From NCBI RefSeq assembly GCF_024172095.1, contig NZ_JAMZDX010000002.1:1302001-1366000 (forward strand): a DNA stretch of 64,000 nt. Direction: 5' to 3'. The position numbers and the translations under genes are program-made. The notes below the pieces were generated by a model. That model saw only the letters and a list, made by a program, of their open reading frames with translations, was not told the origin of the DNA and searched no databases. Shown here piece by piece: positions 34,421 to 44,295 of the stretch. This stretch comes from Kitasatospora cinereorecta (lineage in GTDB: Bacteria > Actinomycetota > Actinomycetes > Streptomycetales > Streptomycetaceae). Numbering within the stretch: position 1 is the stretch's first letter; each line of letters begins with the position of its first letter.

Positions 34421-34657
34421 ATGTCTGCTCACTGCCAACTGACCGGTCGCAAGCCGGGGTTCGGCAATGCGATCTCGCACTCGCACCGCCGCACCCGCCG
34501 CCGCTTCGACCCGAACATCCAGCGCAAGCGCTACTGGCTGCCCAGCGAAGGCCGCTTCGTGCGTCTCACGCTCAGCGCCAAGGGCCTGAAGACCGTCGAC
34601 GCGATCGGCATCGAGGCCGCTGTCAGCCGGATCCGGGCCCGTGGGGAGAAGGTCTGA
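34421..34657 (+). CDS. rpmB: Ribosomal protein L28, zinc-free paralogue
   Basis: A 78-residue L28 ([34 protein letters not shown]). Only one Cys remains (residue 5), so the four-Cys zinc site of the C-plus form is absent. It overlaps rpsN by one base (TGATG) and starts the plus-strand unit of the Zur-controlled island. Confidence 0.95.
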   Translation: MSAHCQLTGRKPGFGNAISHSHRRTRRRFDPNIQRKRYWLPSEGRFVRLTLSAKGLKTVDAIGIEAAVSRIRARGEKV

Positions 34658-34962
34658 TGGCCAAGCGGAGCAAGGTGGCGAAGAACGAGAAGCGCCGTGC
34701 CGTCGTCGCCCGGTACGCCGAGCGGCGGGCCGAGCTGAAGAAGGTCGTCGCGAGCCCGTCGAGCACTCCCGAGGAGCGGGCCGCCGCCCAGCGCGGGCTC
34801 GCCCGCCAGCCGCGCGATGCCAGCGCGACCCGCGTGCGCAACCGCGACAGCGTGGACGGCCGGCCGCGCGGCTACCAGCGTGCCTTCGGCCTGTCCCGGA
34901 TCAACCTCCGAGTCATGGCCCATGCCGGGCAGCTGCCCGGCGTCCGCAAGTCCAGCTGGTGA
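34657..34962 (+). CDS. rpsN: Ribosomal protein S14, zinc-free paralogue
   Basis: A 101-residue long-type S14 ([42 protein letters not shown]). No Cys; the zinc-type S14 is about 61 residues with CxxC motifs, so this is the zinc-independent form. Coupled to rpmB and followed 11 bp later by a COG0523-like gene. Confidence 0.95.
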   Translation: MAKRSKVAKNEKRRAVVARYAERRAELKKVVASPSSTPEERAAAQRGLARQPRDASATRVRNRDSVDGRPRGYQRAFGLSRINLRVMAHAGQLPGVRKSSW

Positions 34963-34973
34963 AGGGGGACCTC

Positions 34974-36161
34974 GTGTCCGATGACGTGAAGCTCCCGGTC
35001 GTCGTGGTGGCCGGGCTGCACGAGGATGTCCGCCGCCGGGTGGTGGACGAGCTGCTGGCCGGTGGCGTGGACGCGGTCGTGCTCCACCACGACCTGCGCG
35101 CCGCCTCGCAGGGCACCGTCCACCGTGAAATTCGCGACGGCGAGCGCGTGTTCGGTCGGGCTGAGGTCGAGCTCACCAACAACTGCCCCTGCTGCGCTCT
35201 GCGCGAGGACCTGTTGCCGGAGCTGCTGGGGATCGCCGAGGATGGTCAAATCGGTTTGGTCATAGTCGAGTTGTGGGGAGGAAGTGACCCGCATCCGGCC
35301 GTCGAGCTGATCGCCGGAGGCGAGGTGGACGGCCGCTGCCTGCACGAGGTGGTCGAACTCGCCGGCGTGGTCACGGCCGTGGACCCGCTGCGGGTGGTCG
35401 GCGAGCTGTCCGTCTCCGACGACCTGGTCGAGCACGGCCTGCACACCTGCGCCGACGACGCCCGTACCTGCGCCGAGGCGCTGGCCCACCAGATCGAGTA
35501 CGCCGCCGTGCTGGCCGTCCCGCGGGCCGGCCGGGACGGTGACACCCCGGAACGGCGGGCCGGGCTCGCCGTCCTCGGTCAACTGCACCCGACCGCGCGG
35601 ACCGTGCGCCTCGGCACGGGCGAGCTGATCCGCGTGGCGCTCGGCGGCTTCGATGTCGCGGCCGCCCGCGACCGGGTCAACCCGGCGCTCGCGCTGCTGC
35701 CGCAGCAGCACGACGAGGCGGGCGTGGCCACGGTGGTGTGGGAGCGACGCAGACCGCTGCACCCCGGGCGGCTGTATGAGGCCCTGGAGCTGCTGGTTCC
35801 CGCCGCCCAGCGCAGCCGCGGCCGGTTCTGGCTGGCCAACCGCCCCGACCTGATGCTGGCCTGGGACGCCGCAGGGGCCAACCTGGCGGTCGAGGAGTGC
35901 GGGCCCTGGCTGGCCTCGCTGCCCGACGCGGCCTGGGAGCTCTACCCGCCCGCGCGCCGGGCTGCCGCCGCGCTCGACTGGCACCCCCTGCACGGCGACC
36001 GGGTCCAGCAGCTCAGCTTCACCGCCGTGGGCCTGGACGCCGACGGGATCGTCGAACTGCTCGACTCCTGCCTGCTCACCGACGCCGAACTGCTGGCGGG
36101 TGAACAGGGCTGGAAGGCGCTGCCGGACGCGTTCGAGGATCTGCTCGAACCCGTCTCCTGA
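34974..36161 (+). CDS. COG0523-like protein without a P-loop
   Basis: A 395-residue protein related to CobW/ZigA-type metal GTPases. It has the metal-binding CxCC motif ([11 protein letters not shown], near residue 65) and the C-terminal CobW-C-like region ([16 protein letters not shown]). The Walker A that should be GxxGxGKT reads [10 protein letters not shown], and the NKxD guanine motif is missing (AVPRAGRD). So it probably does not hydrolyse GTP. It might act as a metal carrier or as a partner of the intact COG0523 protein at 36468. GTG 34974 follows AAGGGGG. Member of the Zur-controlled run. Confidence 0.85.
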   Translation: MSDDVKLPVVVVAGLHEDVRRRVVDELLAGGVDAVVLHHDLRAASQGTVHREIRDGERVFGRAEVELTNNCPCCALREDLLPELLGIAEDGQIGLVIVELWGGSDPHPAVELIAGGEVDGRCLHEVVELAGVVTAVDPLRVVGELSVSDDLVEHGLHTCADDARTCAEALAHQIEYAAVLAVPRAGRDGDTPERRAGLAVLGQLHPTARTVRLGTGELIRVALGGFDVAAARDRVNPALALLPQQHDEAGVATVVWERRRPLHPGRLYEALELLVPAAQRSRGRFWLANRPDLMLAWDAAGANLAVEECGPWLASLPDAAWELYPPARRAAAALDWHPLHGDRVQQLSFTAVGLDADGIVELLDSCLLTDAELLAGEQGWKALPDAFEDLLEPVS

Positions 36162-36192
36162 TCACCTGCCCGAACCGAACGAAGGACCCGAG

Positions 36193-36467
36193 ATGGCCAA
36201 GCGCCCCGGCCCCGCACGGCCGGCCAAGCCCCGCCCCAACCCCCTGATCGAGGCGGGCATCACGTACGTCGACTACAAGGACACCACCCTTCCCCCAGCC
36301 TTCGGCCGGGGGTGCCCCCATCGGAAGTTCATCTCCGACCGCGGCAAGATCCGCAGCCGCCGGGTCACCCGCCTGACCGTCCAGCAGCAGAAGGCCATGG
36401 CCCGCGCCATCAAGAACGCCCGCGAGATGGCACTGCTGCCGTACGCCTCCAGGGCAAAGGCCGACCG

Positions 36468-36471
<4 letters not shown>
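36193..36471 (+). CDS. rpsR: Ribosomal protein S18 paralogue with an internal in-frame insertion
   Basis: A 92-residue S18 ([54 protein letters not shown]). Between DYKDTTL and RKFISDRG are ten extra residues, [10 protein letters not shown], absent from the usual S18 sequence. They are encoded by 30 bp that form a GC-rich hairpin (36292-36321). The insertion keeps the frame and lies just before the conserved [10 protein letters not shown] block. It introduces one Cys and one His into an otherwise zinc-free protein. Function may be retained or impaired. Confidence 0.93.
36292..36321. repeat. 30-bp palindromic element inserted in rpsR
   Basis: CCCCCAGCC-TTC-GGCCGGGGG (36292-36312) is a hairpin with one mismatch, followed by TGCCCCCAT. 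It resembles the short GC-rich palindromes scattered between genes in streptomycetes. Removing it restores a normal S18 reading (DYKDTTL-RKF). Confidence 0.75.
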
Positions 36472-37676
<1,205 letters not shown>

Positions 37677-37702
37677 GACCCAGACCTCAGAAGGAGCCCA
37701 CC

Positions 37703-37873
37703 ATGGCCGTACCCAAGCGGAAGATGTCCCGGAGCAACACCCGGCACCGGCGCGCGCAGTGGAAGGCGAGCACCCCGGACCTCGTGCCGGTCACCGTCAA
37801 CGGCCGCGAGCACCTGGTGCCGCGCCGACTGGTCCGCGCCTATGAGCGGGGACTGCTGACGCCGGAGCCGTAG
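37703..37873 (+). CDS. rpmF: Ribosomal protein L32, zinc-free paralogue
   Basis: A 56-residue L32 ([20 protein letters not shown]). No Cys, so no zinc finger. AAGGAG lies upstream of ATG 37703. It ends the Zur-controlled ribosomal run and is followed by a double hairpin terminator. Confidence 0.95.
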   Translation: MAVPKRKMSRSNTRHRRAQWKASTPDLVPVTVNGREHLVPRRLVRAYERGLLTPEP

Positions 37874-37885
37874 GAACACCAGGGA

Positions 37886-37929
37886 GGGGCCGCAGCCCAG
37901 GGCTGCGGCCCCGCTGCCGTTTCGGCAGC
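37886..37929. terminator. Double hairpin terminator between convergent genes
   Basis: GGGGCCGCAGCC/GGCTGCGGCCCC is a perfect 12-bp stem (37886-37912, loop CAG). A second perfect 7-bp stem, GCTGCCG-TTT-CGGCAGC, follows immediately (37913-37929). It lies between rpmF (plus) and the methyltransferase gene (minus). Confidence 0.8.
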
Positions 37930-37977
37930 CCGCTGGTGGTCGGGATCCGGGAGTGCTCGACCGACTTCGGACGTCGG

Positions 37978-39690
37978 CTACGGCACCCGGGCGGTGAACA
38001 ACTGCCGGCCGAGGAGCGTCAACGGATGGTTCTCGTCGGGCAGCGTGAGAACCGTGCCGATTCCGGCGCCGGCGAGCGCGTCGAGCCATCGGTCGCGGGA
38101 CGCGGCAGGGGAGCCGGAGCCGAACCGCGCGACCGGGTGGAGGAACACACGTGAGATCAGCGCCTCGTACGGTTCGAGGATCGGCTCGGTGAGCAGGAGC
38201 CAGCCCCCCGGGACGAGCAGCGCGGCGAGCCGGCGGGCCGTGGTCCCGGGGTCGGGGGAGTCGCCGAGTGCCCCGGTGGCGACGATCACGTCGAAGGAGC
38301 CGGGCCGGGGGCCGTGCTCGCCGGGCTCGCCGTGCAGGTCGAAGAGGGCGCAGCGCACCCGGGCGTGCCTCGCCAGCCGTGACCGGGCTGCGGCGAGCAG
38401 GAGTTCGGAGGCGTCGGTGCACAGGTAGTCGACGGCGGGCCCGGGGTTGCCCTCGGCGGCGAGGGCGGTCGCGATCGCGGCGGTGGTGTGGCCGGTGCCG
38501 GCGCCGATCTCCAGGACCCGCAGTGGACCGGGTCCGGAGTGGGCGAGCGCGATGTCCCGTAGCGTGGTGGTCAGTGCGGTGGTGAAGTAGCGGCCGGTCG
38601 CTGTCTGCCGCCCGAAGGCGTCCGCGATCCGCATGCTGCCTTTGGGGAGGAGCAGATCGGCCGCCCGGCGCTCGCCGGCCAGCAGTGCGGGCAGGCGCTC
38701 GGCGCAGCGGCGGAGGAAATCGATGACGGTCGCCGAGCCGAGGTGGCCGGTCCAGGCGTCGGCGGCCAGCTTCCAGAGCGTGGCGATCGCGGCGGGCTCG
38801 ACCGGTATGCGGGCGCGGTGGAGCCGTCCGTCACTGGTGATCAGGCCGTGGTCGGCCAGGACCTCGAGCCACCGTTCCACCAGCGGCCGGTACTCCGACG
38901 TGACCCGGGCCGCGTCGAGGATGTCGGTGAGAGTGTGGTCCCGGGCGGGGTCCGTCAGGACGCCGCGGTGCTGGAGCGCGATCAGCATCGAGGCGAGGAC
39001 GGCCGCCTCCAGCCGTTCGGTGAAGGTGCGGGCCTGCTCGGCGGAGATCCCGATGCCGTGCTTCCACGCCTGGGCCGCGGCGGCGGCCGTCACGGTGTGG
39101 AGGGTGGTGTCGGCCGCCTCGGGCCCGGTGTGCGGCTCGCGAACGTGCGCCACGACCGCCCCCAGGGCATCGACGGCGGCGTACACGTCCTCCTGCCGGG
39201 GTTCGGGGCCGATGTGCACCACTCGCCGCAGCCTGCTCAGGTCGTTCGCGTGGAGGCCGGACACGCGGACGAGGCGCCACAGCAGGTCGGACGGCAGGCT
39301 CAGGTGGGTCGTCCTCGATCCGGCCAGCCGGGCGAGGACGTGGGAGGGCGACTGGTCCGGCTCGCCGCAGATCACGGTGCCGCCGGCAAGGACGGTCGCG
39401 AGCGCGAGATCCACCGCGAGCTCGCTGACCGGGTAGGCCACGGTGTGCCGGATGGGCGGTGGGCCGAGGATGCCCGCCCAGTGGCGCAGCCGCCGCTCGG
39501 CCGGATCGGACCCGCGGGTCGGGAAGGCCGGCAGGTGTGCGACACGTCCGGCCACCGCCTCCGCCAGCCCCTCCGGCACCTTGCCCCGCAGCAGGGCGTT
39601 GCCGCTGACGGGCCGGCCCTCGGCCGTCATCAGGGCGGGTCGGTCGCCGAGCGCGCGGAGGGCGCGCAGCAGCGGATGGGTGTAGGACAC
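37978..39690 (-). CDS. Methyltransferase fused to an adenylation-domain remnant
   Basis: A 570-residue protein. Residues about 1-205 resemble the core of an AMP-forming ligase (LALATVLAGGTVICGEP; THLSLPSDLLWRLVRV; LRRVVHIGPEPRQEDVYAA), but the ATP and GQTE-type motifs are gone, so it is probably inactive as a ligase. Residues about 215-570 form a helical module and a SAM methyltransferase domain (LRVLEIGAGTGHTTAAI near residue 395). This C-terminal half is clearly related to the C-terminal half of the 61525 protein (shared ERWLxxLAxHGL and LAADAWTG-LGSA). A Zur box lies 61 bp upstream, linking it to the metallophore pathway. Confidence 0.8.
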   Translation of the reverse strand: MSYTHPLLRALRALGDRPALMTAEGRPVSGNALLRGKVPEGLAEAVAGRVAHLPAFPTRGSDPAERRLRHWAGILGPPPIRHTVAYPVSELAVDLALATVLAGGTVICGEPDQSPSHVLARLAGSRTTHLSLPSDLLWRLVRVSGLHANDLSRLRRVVHIGPEPRQEDVYAAVDALGAVVAHVREPHTGPEAADTTLHTVTAAAAAQAWKHGIGISAEQARTFTERLEAAVLASMLIALQHRGVLTDPARDHTLTDILDAARVTSEYRPLVERWLEVLADHGLITSDGRLHRARIPVEPAAIATLWKLAADAWTGHLGSATVIDFLRRCAERLPALLAGERRAADLLLPKGSMRIADAFGRQTATGRYFTTALTTTLRDIALAHSGPGPLRVLEIGAGTGHTTAAIATALAAEGNPGPAVDYLCTDASELLLAAARSRLARHARVRCALFDLHGEPGEHGPRPGSFDVIVATGALGDSPDPGTTARRLAALLVPGGWLLLTEPILEPYEALISRVFLHPVARFGSGSPAASRDRWLDALAGAGIGTVLTLPDENHPLTLLGRQLFTARVP

Positions 39691-39750
39691 GGCGTCAACT
39701 CCGGGCTCGGCGGCGGAAGCGGGACCACTGAATCACAGGAGCGGACTTGG

Positions 39751-39765
39751 AGACAATGGTTTTCA
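39751..39765 (-). promoter_or_regulatory. Zur-box-like site upstream of the methyltransferase fusion
   Basis: AGACAATGGTTTTCA matches 12 of 15 positions of a TGAAAATGATTTTCA-type Zur site and keeps the AATGGTTTTCA half found at 41524-41538. It is 61 bp upstream of the 39690 start. Confidence 0.6.
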
Positions 39766-39787
39766 TGTCTGATTGCGGGCGCGGAGC

Positions 39788-40474
39788 TCACGGCAGCACG
39801 GGCTGGATCGTGTCCCGGTAGGGGTTGCGCGGCTGGGGGATCCGCGTCAGTGCGGTGGCGTCGAGTCCGGGCGCGGACCGGCCGGAGGTCGGCCGCCAGA
39901 CGCCGGTGACGGTGACCCAGGTGTCGGCCGGCGGTGCGGTGATGCCGTGGATCGCGACCTTCAGGGTGCGGGCGTCGGCCGCGCAGCAGGTGACGATGAC
40001 CCGGCTGAGCTGCCAGGTGCCGTCGGCGGCGGGTGCGGCGAAGCCGGTGAGCCGGACGGTGCGGCCGGCGAGGGAGTGGCTGTCGTCCCAGGCGGCTCGG
40101 GCGGTGAAGTCGGTCAGGGTGAGGTCGAGGGTGCCCTGATCGGGGAGCGCGGAGAAGTGGGTGCGCCTGGCGATCGCGCCGGACCCGTCGTGGGCGACGG
40201 TGTACGAGCCGAGCGCGGGCGGAGCGAAGATCAGCAGCATGGCGGCCGGCGGTGCCAACAGCCAGGCGGATCGCGGCCGGTGCTGCGGATCGCGTCGTCC
40301 GTCGCCGGCCAGGACGGACACCAGTCCGAGCAGCAGCAGCACCGCGCCCGAGGCGATCAGCAGGGGCCGCAGCCCCTCCTTGACGTACCGCAGGTAGAGG
40401 TCGCTCAGCAGGCTGACCCGCAGCAGCGCGGCGCCGGTCAGTACGAGCAGCAGGGCCGAGGCGTGCCGTCTCAC
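39788..40474 (-). CDS. TIGR03943/YcgQ-like permease-associated membrane protein
   Basis: A 228-residue protein with three hydrophobic segments in the first 90 residues (ASALLLVLTGAALLRVSLLS; LLIASGAVLLLLGLVSVLAG) and an outside domain (VRLTGFAAPAADGTWQLSRV, VIVTCCAADARTLKV). The CCAAD motif is typical of the family. These proteins pair with YraQ/YcgR-type permeases, as here with a 4-bp overlap. A role in zinc or other metal homeostasis is inferred from the Zur boxes around it. Confidence 0.82.
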   Translation of the reverse strand: MRRHASALLLVLTGAALLRVSLLSDLYLRYVKEGLRPLLIASGAVLLLLGLVSVLAGDGRRDPQHRPRSAWLLAPPAAMLLIFAPPALGSYTVAHDGSGAIARRTHFSALPDQGTLDLTLTDFTARAAWDDSHSLAGRTVRLTGFAAPAADGTWQLSRVIVTCCAADARTLKVAIHGITAPPADTWVTVTGVWRPTSGRSAPGLDATALTRIPQPRNPYRDTIQPVLP

Positions 40475-41483
40475 AGCAGCCACGCCCCGATCAGTCCGCT
40501 GCACAGCACCGCTACGCAGAACGTCGCGGTCGAGAACCGGACCGCGAAGGCACGGCCGAAGGTGCCGGCCTGGAGGGCGATCAGTTTCAGGTCGACCATC
40601 GGGCCGACCACCATGAAGGCGAGTCGGGCGGTGGACGAGAAGCCGCTGAGCGACGCGGCGACGAACGCGTCGGCCTCGGAGCAGATCGACAAGGCCACCG
40701 CGAGTACGGCGAGCAGCAGGACGGACAGCCGCGGCGAGCCGGTGAAGGTCTCCAGCAGGGGTGGCGGAACGGCCACGTTGGAGGTGGCGGCCGCTGCCGC
40801 GCCGAACACCAGGAAGCCGCCTGCGTGCAGGAAGTCGTGCTGCAGGCCGCGTCGGAACGCCACCAGGCGTCCGCCCTCGTGCTGCTTCCCGACGCTCGGT
40901 GTCCGAAGCCACTCGGTGCGCCCGGCGCCGAGCCAGAGCAGGCCCATCGTGACCGAGGTGACGAGCGAGGCGACCAACCGTGCCATCACCATCGCGGGAT
41001 GGCCCGGGAAGGCCAGTGAAGTCGCCACCAGCACCACCGGGTTGATCGCGGGTGCCGAGAGCAGGAAGGCCAGGGCGGCGGCGGGAGTCACTCCGCGCCG
41101 CATCAGGCTTCCGGCCACCGGTACCGAGGCGCACTCGCAGCCGGGCAGCACGACCCCGGCCGCGCCGGCCGTTACGACGGCGGCCGCCGGGTTGCGGGGC
41201 AGTACGCGGCTGAGCAGCCGGTCGGGGACGAAGGCGCCGATCGTGGCCGACACCACCGTGCCGAGCAGCAGGAACGGCATGCTCTGCAGGACGACGGCGC
41301 GAGCACGGTCCGCCAGGCCTCGAAGGCGGGGTCCTCGACCCAGCCCAGGAGATCGGGTGCGGCCATCAGGCCGGCGCTGCCGATGGCCAGCAGCGCGAAC
41401 CCGCCCACCACCGTCATCACCAGCGCGCGCAGCAGACGCCACACCGCCTCGCTCGAACCGGCCGTCTCCTTGTCCACGAGCAC
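40471..41483 (-). pseudogene. YraQ/PF03773-type permease with an apparent frameshift
   Basis: Two frames make up one permease. From GTG 41483 the protein reads MLVDKETAGSSEAVWRLLRA... to EAWRTVLA, then continues one base out of frame as AVVLQSMPFLLLGTVVSATIG to the stop at 40471. Joining them near 41298 gives a normal permease of about 336 residues with eight or so membrane segments and a GVVLPGCECASVPVAGSL motif. Adding one G (GCGCC to GCGGCC) restores the frame. It may be a real disabling deletion or a sequencing error in a GC run. Confidence 0.75.
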
Positions 41484-41523
41484 CGGAGCCTAAGGCCTGT
41501 CCGACGCGGCCGAGGTCAAGGTT

Positions 41524-41538
41524 TGGCAATGGTTTTCA
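41524..41538 (-). promoter_or_regulatory. Zur box for the permease pair
   Basis: TGGCAATGGTTTTCA matches 12 of 15 positions of the Zur palindrome. It is 41 bp upstream of the minus-strand permease start. Confidence 0.65.
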
Positions 41539-41562
41539 TTTTTTCCTACGGGTGGATGGTGA

Positions 41563-41577
41563 TGAAAACCATTCCCA
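41563..41577 (+). promoter_or_regulatory. Zur box for znuA
   Basis: TGAAAACCATTCCCA keeps the full TGAAAA half and matches 12 of 15 positions. It lies 51 bp before the znuA start and is an inverted near-copy of the site at 41524-41538, so the divergent promoters carry one box each. Confidence 0.65.
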
Positions 41578-41627
41578 TCTACTGTGTGGGGTGTTCCCGG
41601 CACCCGAGCCACCAGGAGACCTTCCCC

Positions 41628-42557
41628 ATGCGTTCCGCCAGACTTGCCGCCGCCGCTGCCATCGCGCTGCTCGCCGCAACCAGCGCCTGCTCGACCGCGC
41701 CCACGCCCGTCCCGTCCTCCGATGCGGGCGGCGCCGGCAAGGTCGTCCAGGTCGTCGCGGCCGAGAACTTCTGGGGCTCGATAGCCGCCCAGCTCGGCGG
41801 CGAGCACGCCAAGGTGGGCAACATCATCAACAGCCCGGACGCCGACCCGCACGACTACGAGCCCACCGCCGCCGACGGCCGCGCCGTCGCGGGCGCCCAG
41901 TACGTCATCACCAACGGCATCGGCTACGACGCCTGGACGGACAAGCTGCTCGGCGCCAACCCCGCATCCGGCCGGACCGTGCTCAAGGTCGGCGACCTGG
42001 TGGGCATCAAGGAGGGCGGCAACCCGCACCGCTGGTACTCGCCGGAGGACGTCCACCAGGTCATCGACCGGATCACCGCCGACTACCAGAAGATCGACCC
42101 GGCCGACGCCGCCTACTTCGACGCCCGGAAGGCCGACTTCCTGAGCAAGAGCCTGGCCCCGTACGACCAGGCGATCGCGCAGATCAAGGCCACCTACGCC
42201 GGAACCCCGATCGGCGCCTCGGAGTCGATCGTCACCCCGCTCGCCGAGAGCCTCGGCCTCAAGCTGCTCACCCCCGAGAGCTTCCTCGACGCCACCAGCG
42301 AGGGCACCGACCCGACCGCCGCCGACAAGGCCACCATCGACCAGCAGATCGCGACCAAGCAGATCAAGATCTACGTCTACAACAGCCAGAACGACACCCC
42401 GGACATCAAGGCGCAGGTCGAGGCGGCCAAGGCCCAGGGCATCCCGGTCGCCACCGTCACCGAGACGCCCACCCCGGGCAACGCCGGCTTCCAGGACTGG
42501 CAGACCGCCGAACTCCAGGGCATCGCCGCCGCGTTGAAGCAGGCGACCGGCAAGTGA
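41628..42557 (+). CDS. znuA: Zinc ABC transporter substrate-binding lipoprotein
   Basis: A 309-residue cluster A-I metal-binding protein. The signal peptide ends in a lipobox-like ATSAC (Cys near residue 21). Likely metal ligands are His in DPHDYEP (near residue 80) and in NPHRWYSP (near 136). The third position reads ASESIV, a Glu where ZnuA proteins usually have His, and YNSQND sits at the fourth. The His-rich loop of enterobacterial ZnuA is absent. ATG 41628 follows AGGAG. The Zur box and the zur gene downstream make zinc the probable cargo. Confidence 0.9.
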   Translation: MRSARLAAAAAIALLAATSACSTAPTPVPSSDAGGAGKVVQVVAAENFWGSIAAQLGGEHAKVGNIINSPDADPHDYEPTAADGRAVAGAQYVITNGIGYDAWTDKLLGANPASGRTVLKVGDLVGIKEGGNPHRWYSPEDVHQVIDRITADYQKIDPADAAYFDARKADFLSKSLAPYDQAIAQIKATYAGTPIGASESIVTPLAESLGLKLLTPESFLDATSEGTDPTAADKATIDQQIATKQIKIYVYNSQNDTPDIKAQVEAAKAQGIPVATVTETPTPGNAGFQDWQTAELQGIAAALKQATGK

Positions 42558-43399
42558 CCGCCCAGCCGATCGAGCAGGCCGCGGTGCCCGCACCTGCCCA
42601 CGCCGGAGCGCCCGTGCTCCAGTTGACCGGCGCGGCCGTCCGGGTCGGCGGTCGCACGCTCTGGTCGGGAGTCGATCTCACCATCGGGGCCGGGGAGTTC
42701 ACCGCTGTCCTCGGCCCCAACGGGGTCGGCAAGTCGACCCTGCTGAAGACGCTGCTCGGGGCCGCTCCCACGGCGGCCGGGGAGATCCGGGCCCCCGGGC
42801 GTACGGAGATCGGCTACCTGCCGCAGCGCCGCACCTTCGACGCGGGCGTACGGATCCGCGGGATCGACGTGGTGCGCCTCGGCCTGGACGGCCACCGCTG
42901 GGGCCTGCCAGTGCCGTTCCTCAACCGTGCCCGGCGGCGCGCCGAACGCAGGCGCATCGACGAGGCCATCGAGTCGACCGGCGCCACCGGCTACGCCCAC
43001 CGGCCGATCGGCGAGTGCTCCGGCGGCGAACAGCAACGCCTGCTGCTCGCCCAGGCCCTGGTCACCCGCCCCCGGCTGCTGCTGCTCGACGAGCCGCTCG
43101 ACAGCCTCGACCTGCCGAACCAGAGCGCCGTCGCCGCCCTGCTCGGCCGGATCTGCCGCGAGGACGGCGTGGCGGTCGTCATGGTCGCCCACGACGTCAA
43201 CCCGATCCTCCACCACCTCGACCGGGTCGTGTACCTCGCCGAGGGCCGAGCCGTCACCGGCCCGCCCCGTGAGGTGATCACCTCCGAGACCCTCACCCGG
43301 CTCTACGGCGCCCCCGTCGAGGTGCTGCGCACCACCGACGGTCGACTGGTCGTGGTCGGAATGCCGGACGAATGCCGGAGCGGTGGCCCGTGCTGCTAG
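42554..43399 (+). CDS. znuC: Zinc ABC transporter ATP-binding protein
   Basis: A 281-residue ATPase. Walker A GPNGVGKST near residue 58, Q-loop YLPQRR, signature ECSGGEQQRLLLAQAL near 160, Walker B LLLLDEP, and H-loop VAHD. GTG 42554 overlaps znuA by 4 bp. The C-terminus (CRSGGPCC) has three Cys, which is unusual and may be coincidental. Confidence 0.92.
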   Translation: MTAQPIEQAAVPAPAHAGAPVLQLTGAAVRVGGRTLWSGVDLTIGAGEFTAVLGPNGVGKSTLLKTLLGAAPTAAGEIRAPGRTEIGYLPQRRTFDAGVRIRGIDVVRLGLDGHRWGLPVPFLNRARRRAERRRIDEAIESTGATGYAHRPIGECSGGEQQRLLLAQALVTRPRLLLLDEPLDSLDLPNQSAVAALLGRICREDGVAVVMVAHDVNPILHHLDRVVYLAEGRAVTGPPREVITSETLTRLYGAPVEVLRTTDGRLVVVGMPDECRSGGPCC

Positions 43400-44295
43400 C
43401 CGAGACCACTCCGTACGCGTTCACGTGGAACCTGGTCGCCGACGTCCGGGAGATGTGGTCCTTCCCCTTCATGGTCAACGCCTTCCGCGCCGGGGCGATC
43501 GTCGCCGTGGTCGCCGGAGCCGTGGGCTGGTTCATGGTGCTGCGCCGGCAGACCTTCGCCGGGCACACCCTGTCCGTCGTCGCCTTCCCCGGTGCCGCCC
43601 TCGCCACCCTCATCGGGGTGTCCACCGCGGTCGGGTACCTGGGCGCCTGCCTGCTCGCGGCCGTGGTGATCGCCGGCCTTCGCGAGAGCGGCCGGTCCGG
43701 CGTGGCCGTGGAATCCGCGGCCACCGGTACGGTGCAGGCGTTCGCGCTGGCCTGCGGCTTTCTCTTCGTCACCCTCTACAAGGGGATGCTCGGCGGCCCG
43801 CAGGCCCTGCTGTTCGGGACCTTCCTCGGCATCACCACCGGCCAGGTGGCCCTGCTCACGGTCGTCGGGGCCGTGGTCCTCACGCTGCTGGCGGCCTTCG
43901 GCCGTCCGCTGCTGTTCGCCTCCTCGGATCGGGAGGTCGCGGCCGCGCGCGGCGTGCCGGTGCGAGCGCTCGGTGCGGGCTTCCTGCTCCTGCTCGGCGC
44001 GGCGACGGCGGAGGCGAGCCAGATCACCGGCAGCCTGCTGGTGTTCGCGCTGCTTGTGGTGCCCGCCGCCACCGCCCAGGTGCTCACCGCCCGGCCGGTC
44101 CTCGGGCTCGCGCTCACGGTGCTCCTCGGCCTCGCCGCCTGCTGGCTCGGGCTGATCGCGGCCTTCTACCAGCCGTACCCGCTGGGCTTCTTCGTCACCA
44201 CCTTCGCCTTCGCCGGGTACGTCCTGGCGCAGCTGACCAGGGCGGTACGAGGCGCTGTGGGACGGGTGGCGCTGCCGACGGGAGCCACGTCGTGA
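43390..44295 (+). CDS. znuB: Zinc ABC transporter permease 1
   Basis: A 301-residue ABC-3 family permease with about eight hydrophobic segments. FMVNAFRAGAIVAVVAGAVGW and RRQTFAGHTLSVVAFPGAALA are family marks. GTG 43390 with GGAG upstream is chosen; ATG 43372 is in frame and possible, with a larger overlap with znuC. Confidence 0.9.
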   Translation: MLLAETTPYAFTWNLVADVREMWSFPFMVNAFRAGAIVAVVAGAVGWFMVLRRQTFAGHTLSVVAFPGAALATLIGVSTAVGYLGACLLAAVVIAGLRESGRSGVAVESAATGTVQAFALACGFLFVTLYKGMLGGPQALLFGTFLGITTGQVALLTVVGAVVLTLLAAFGRPLLFASSDREVAAARGVPVRALGAGFLLLLGAATAEASQITGSLLVFALLVVPAATAQVLTARPVLGLALTVLLGLAACWLGLIAAFYQPYPLGFFVTTFAFAGYVLAQLTRAVRGAVGRVALPTGATS

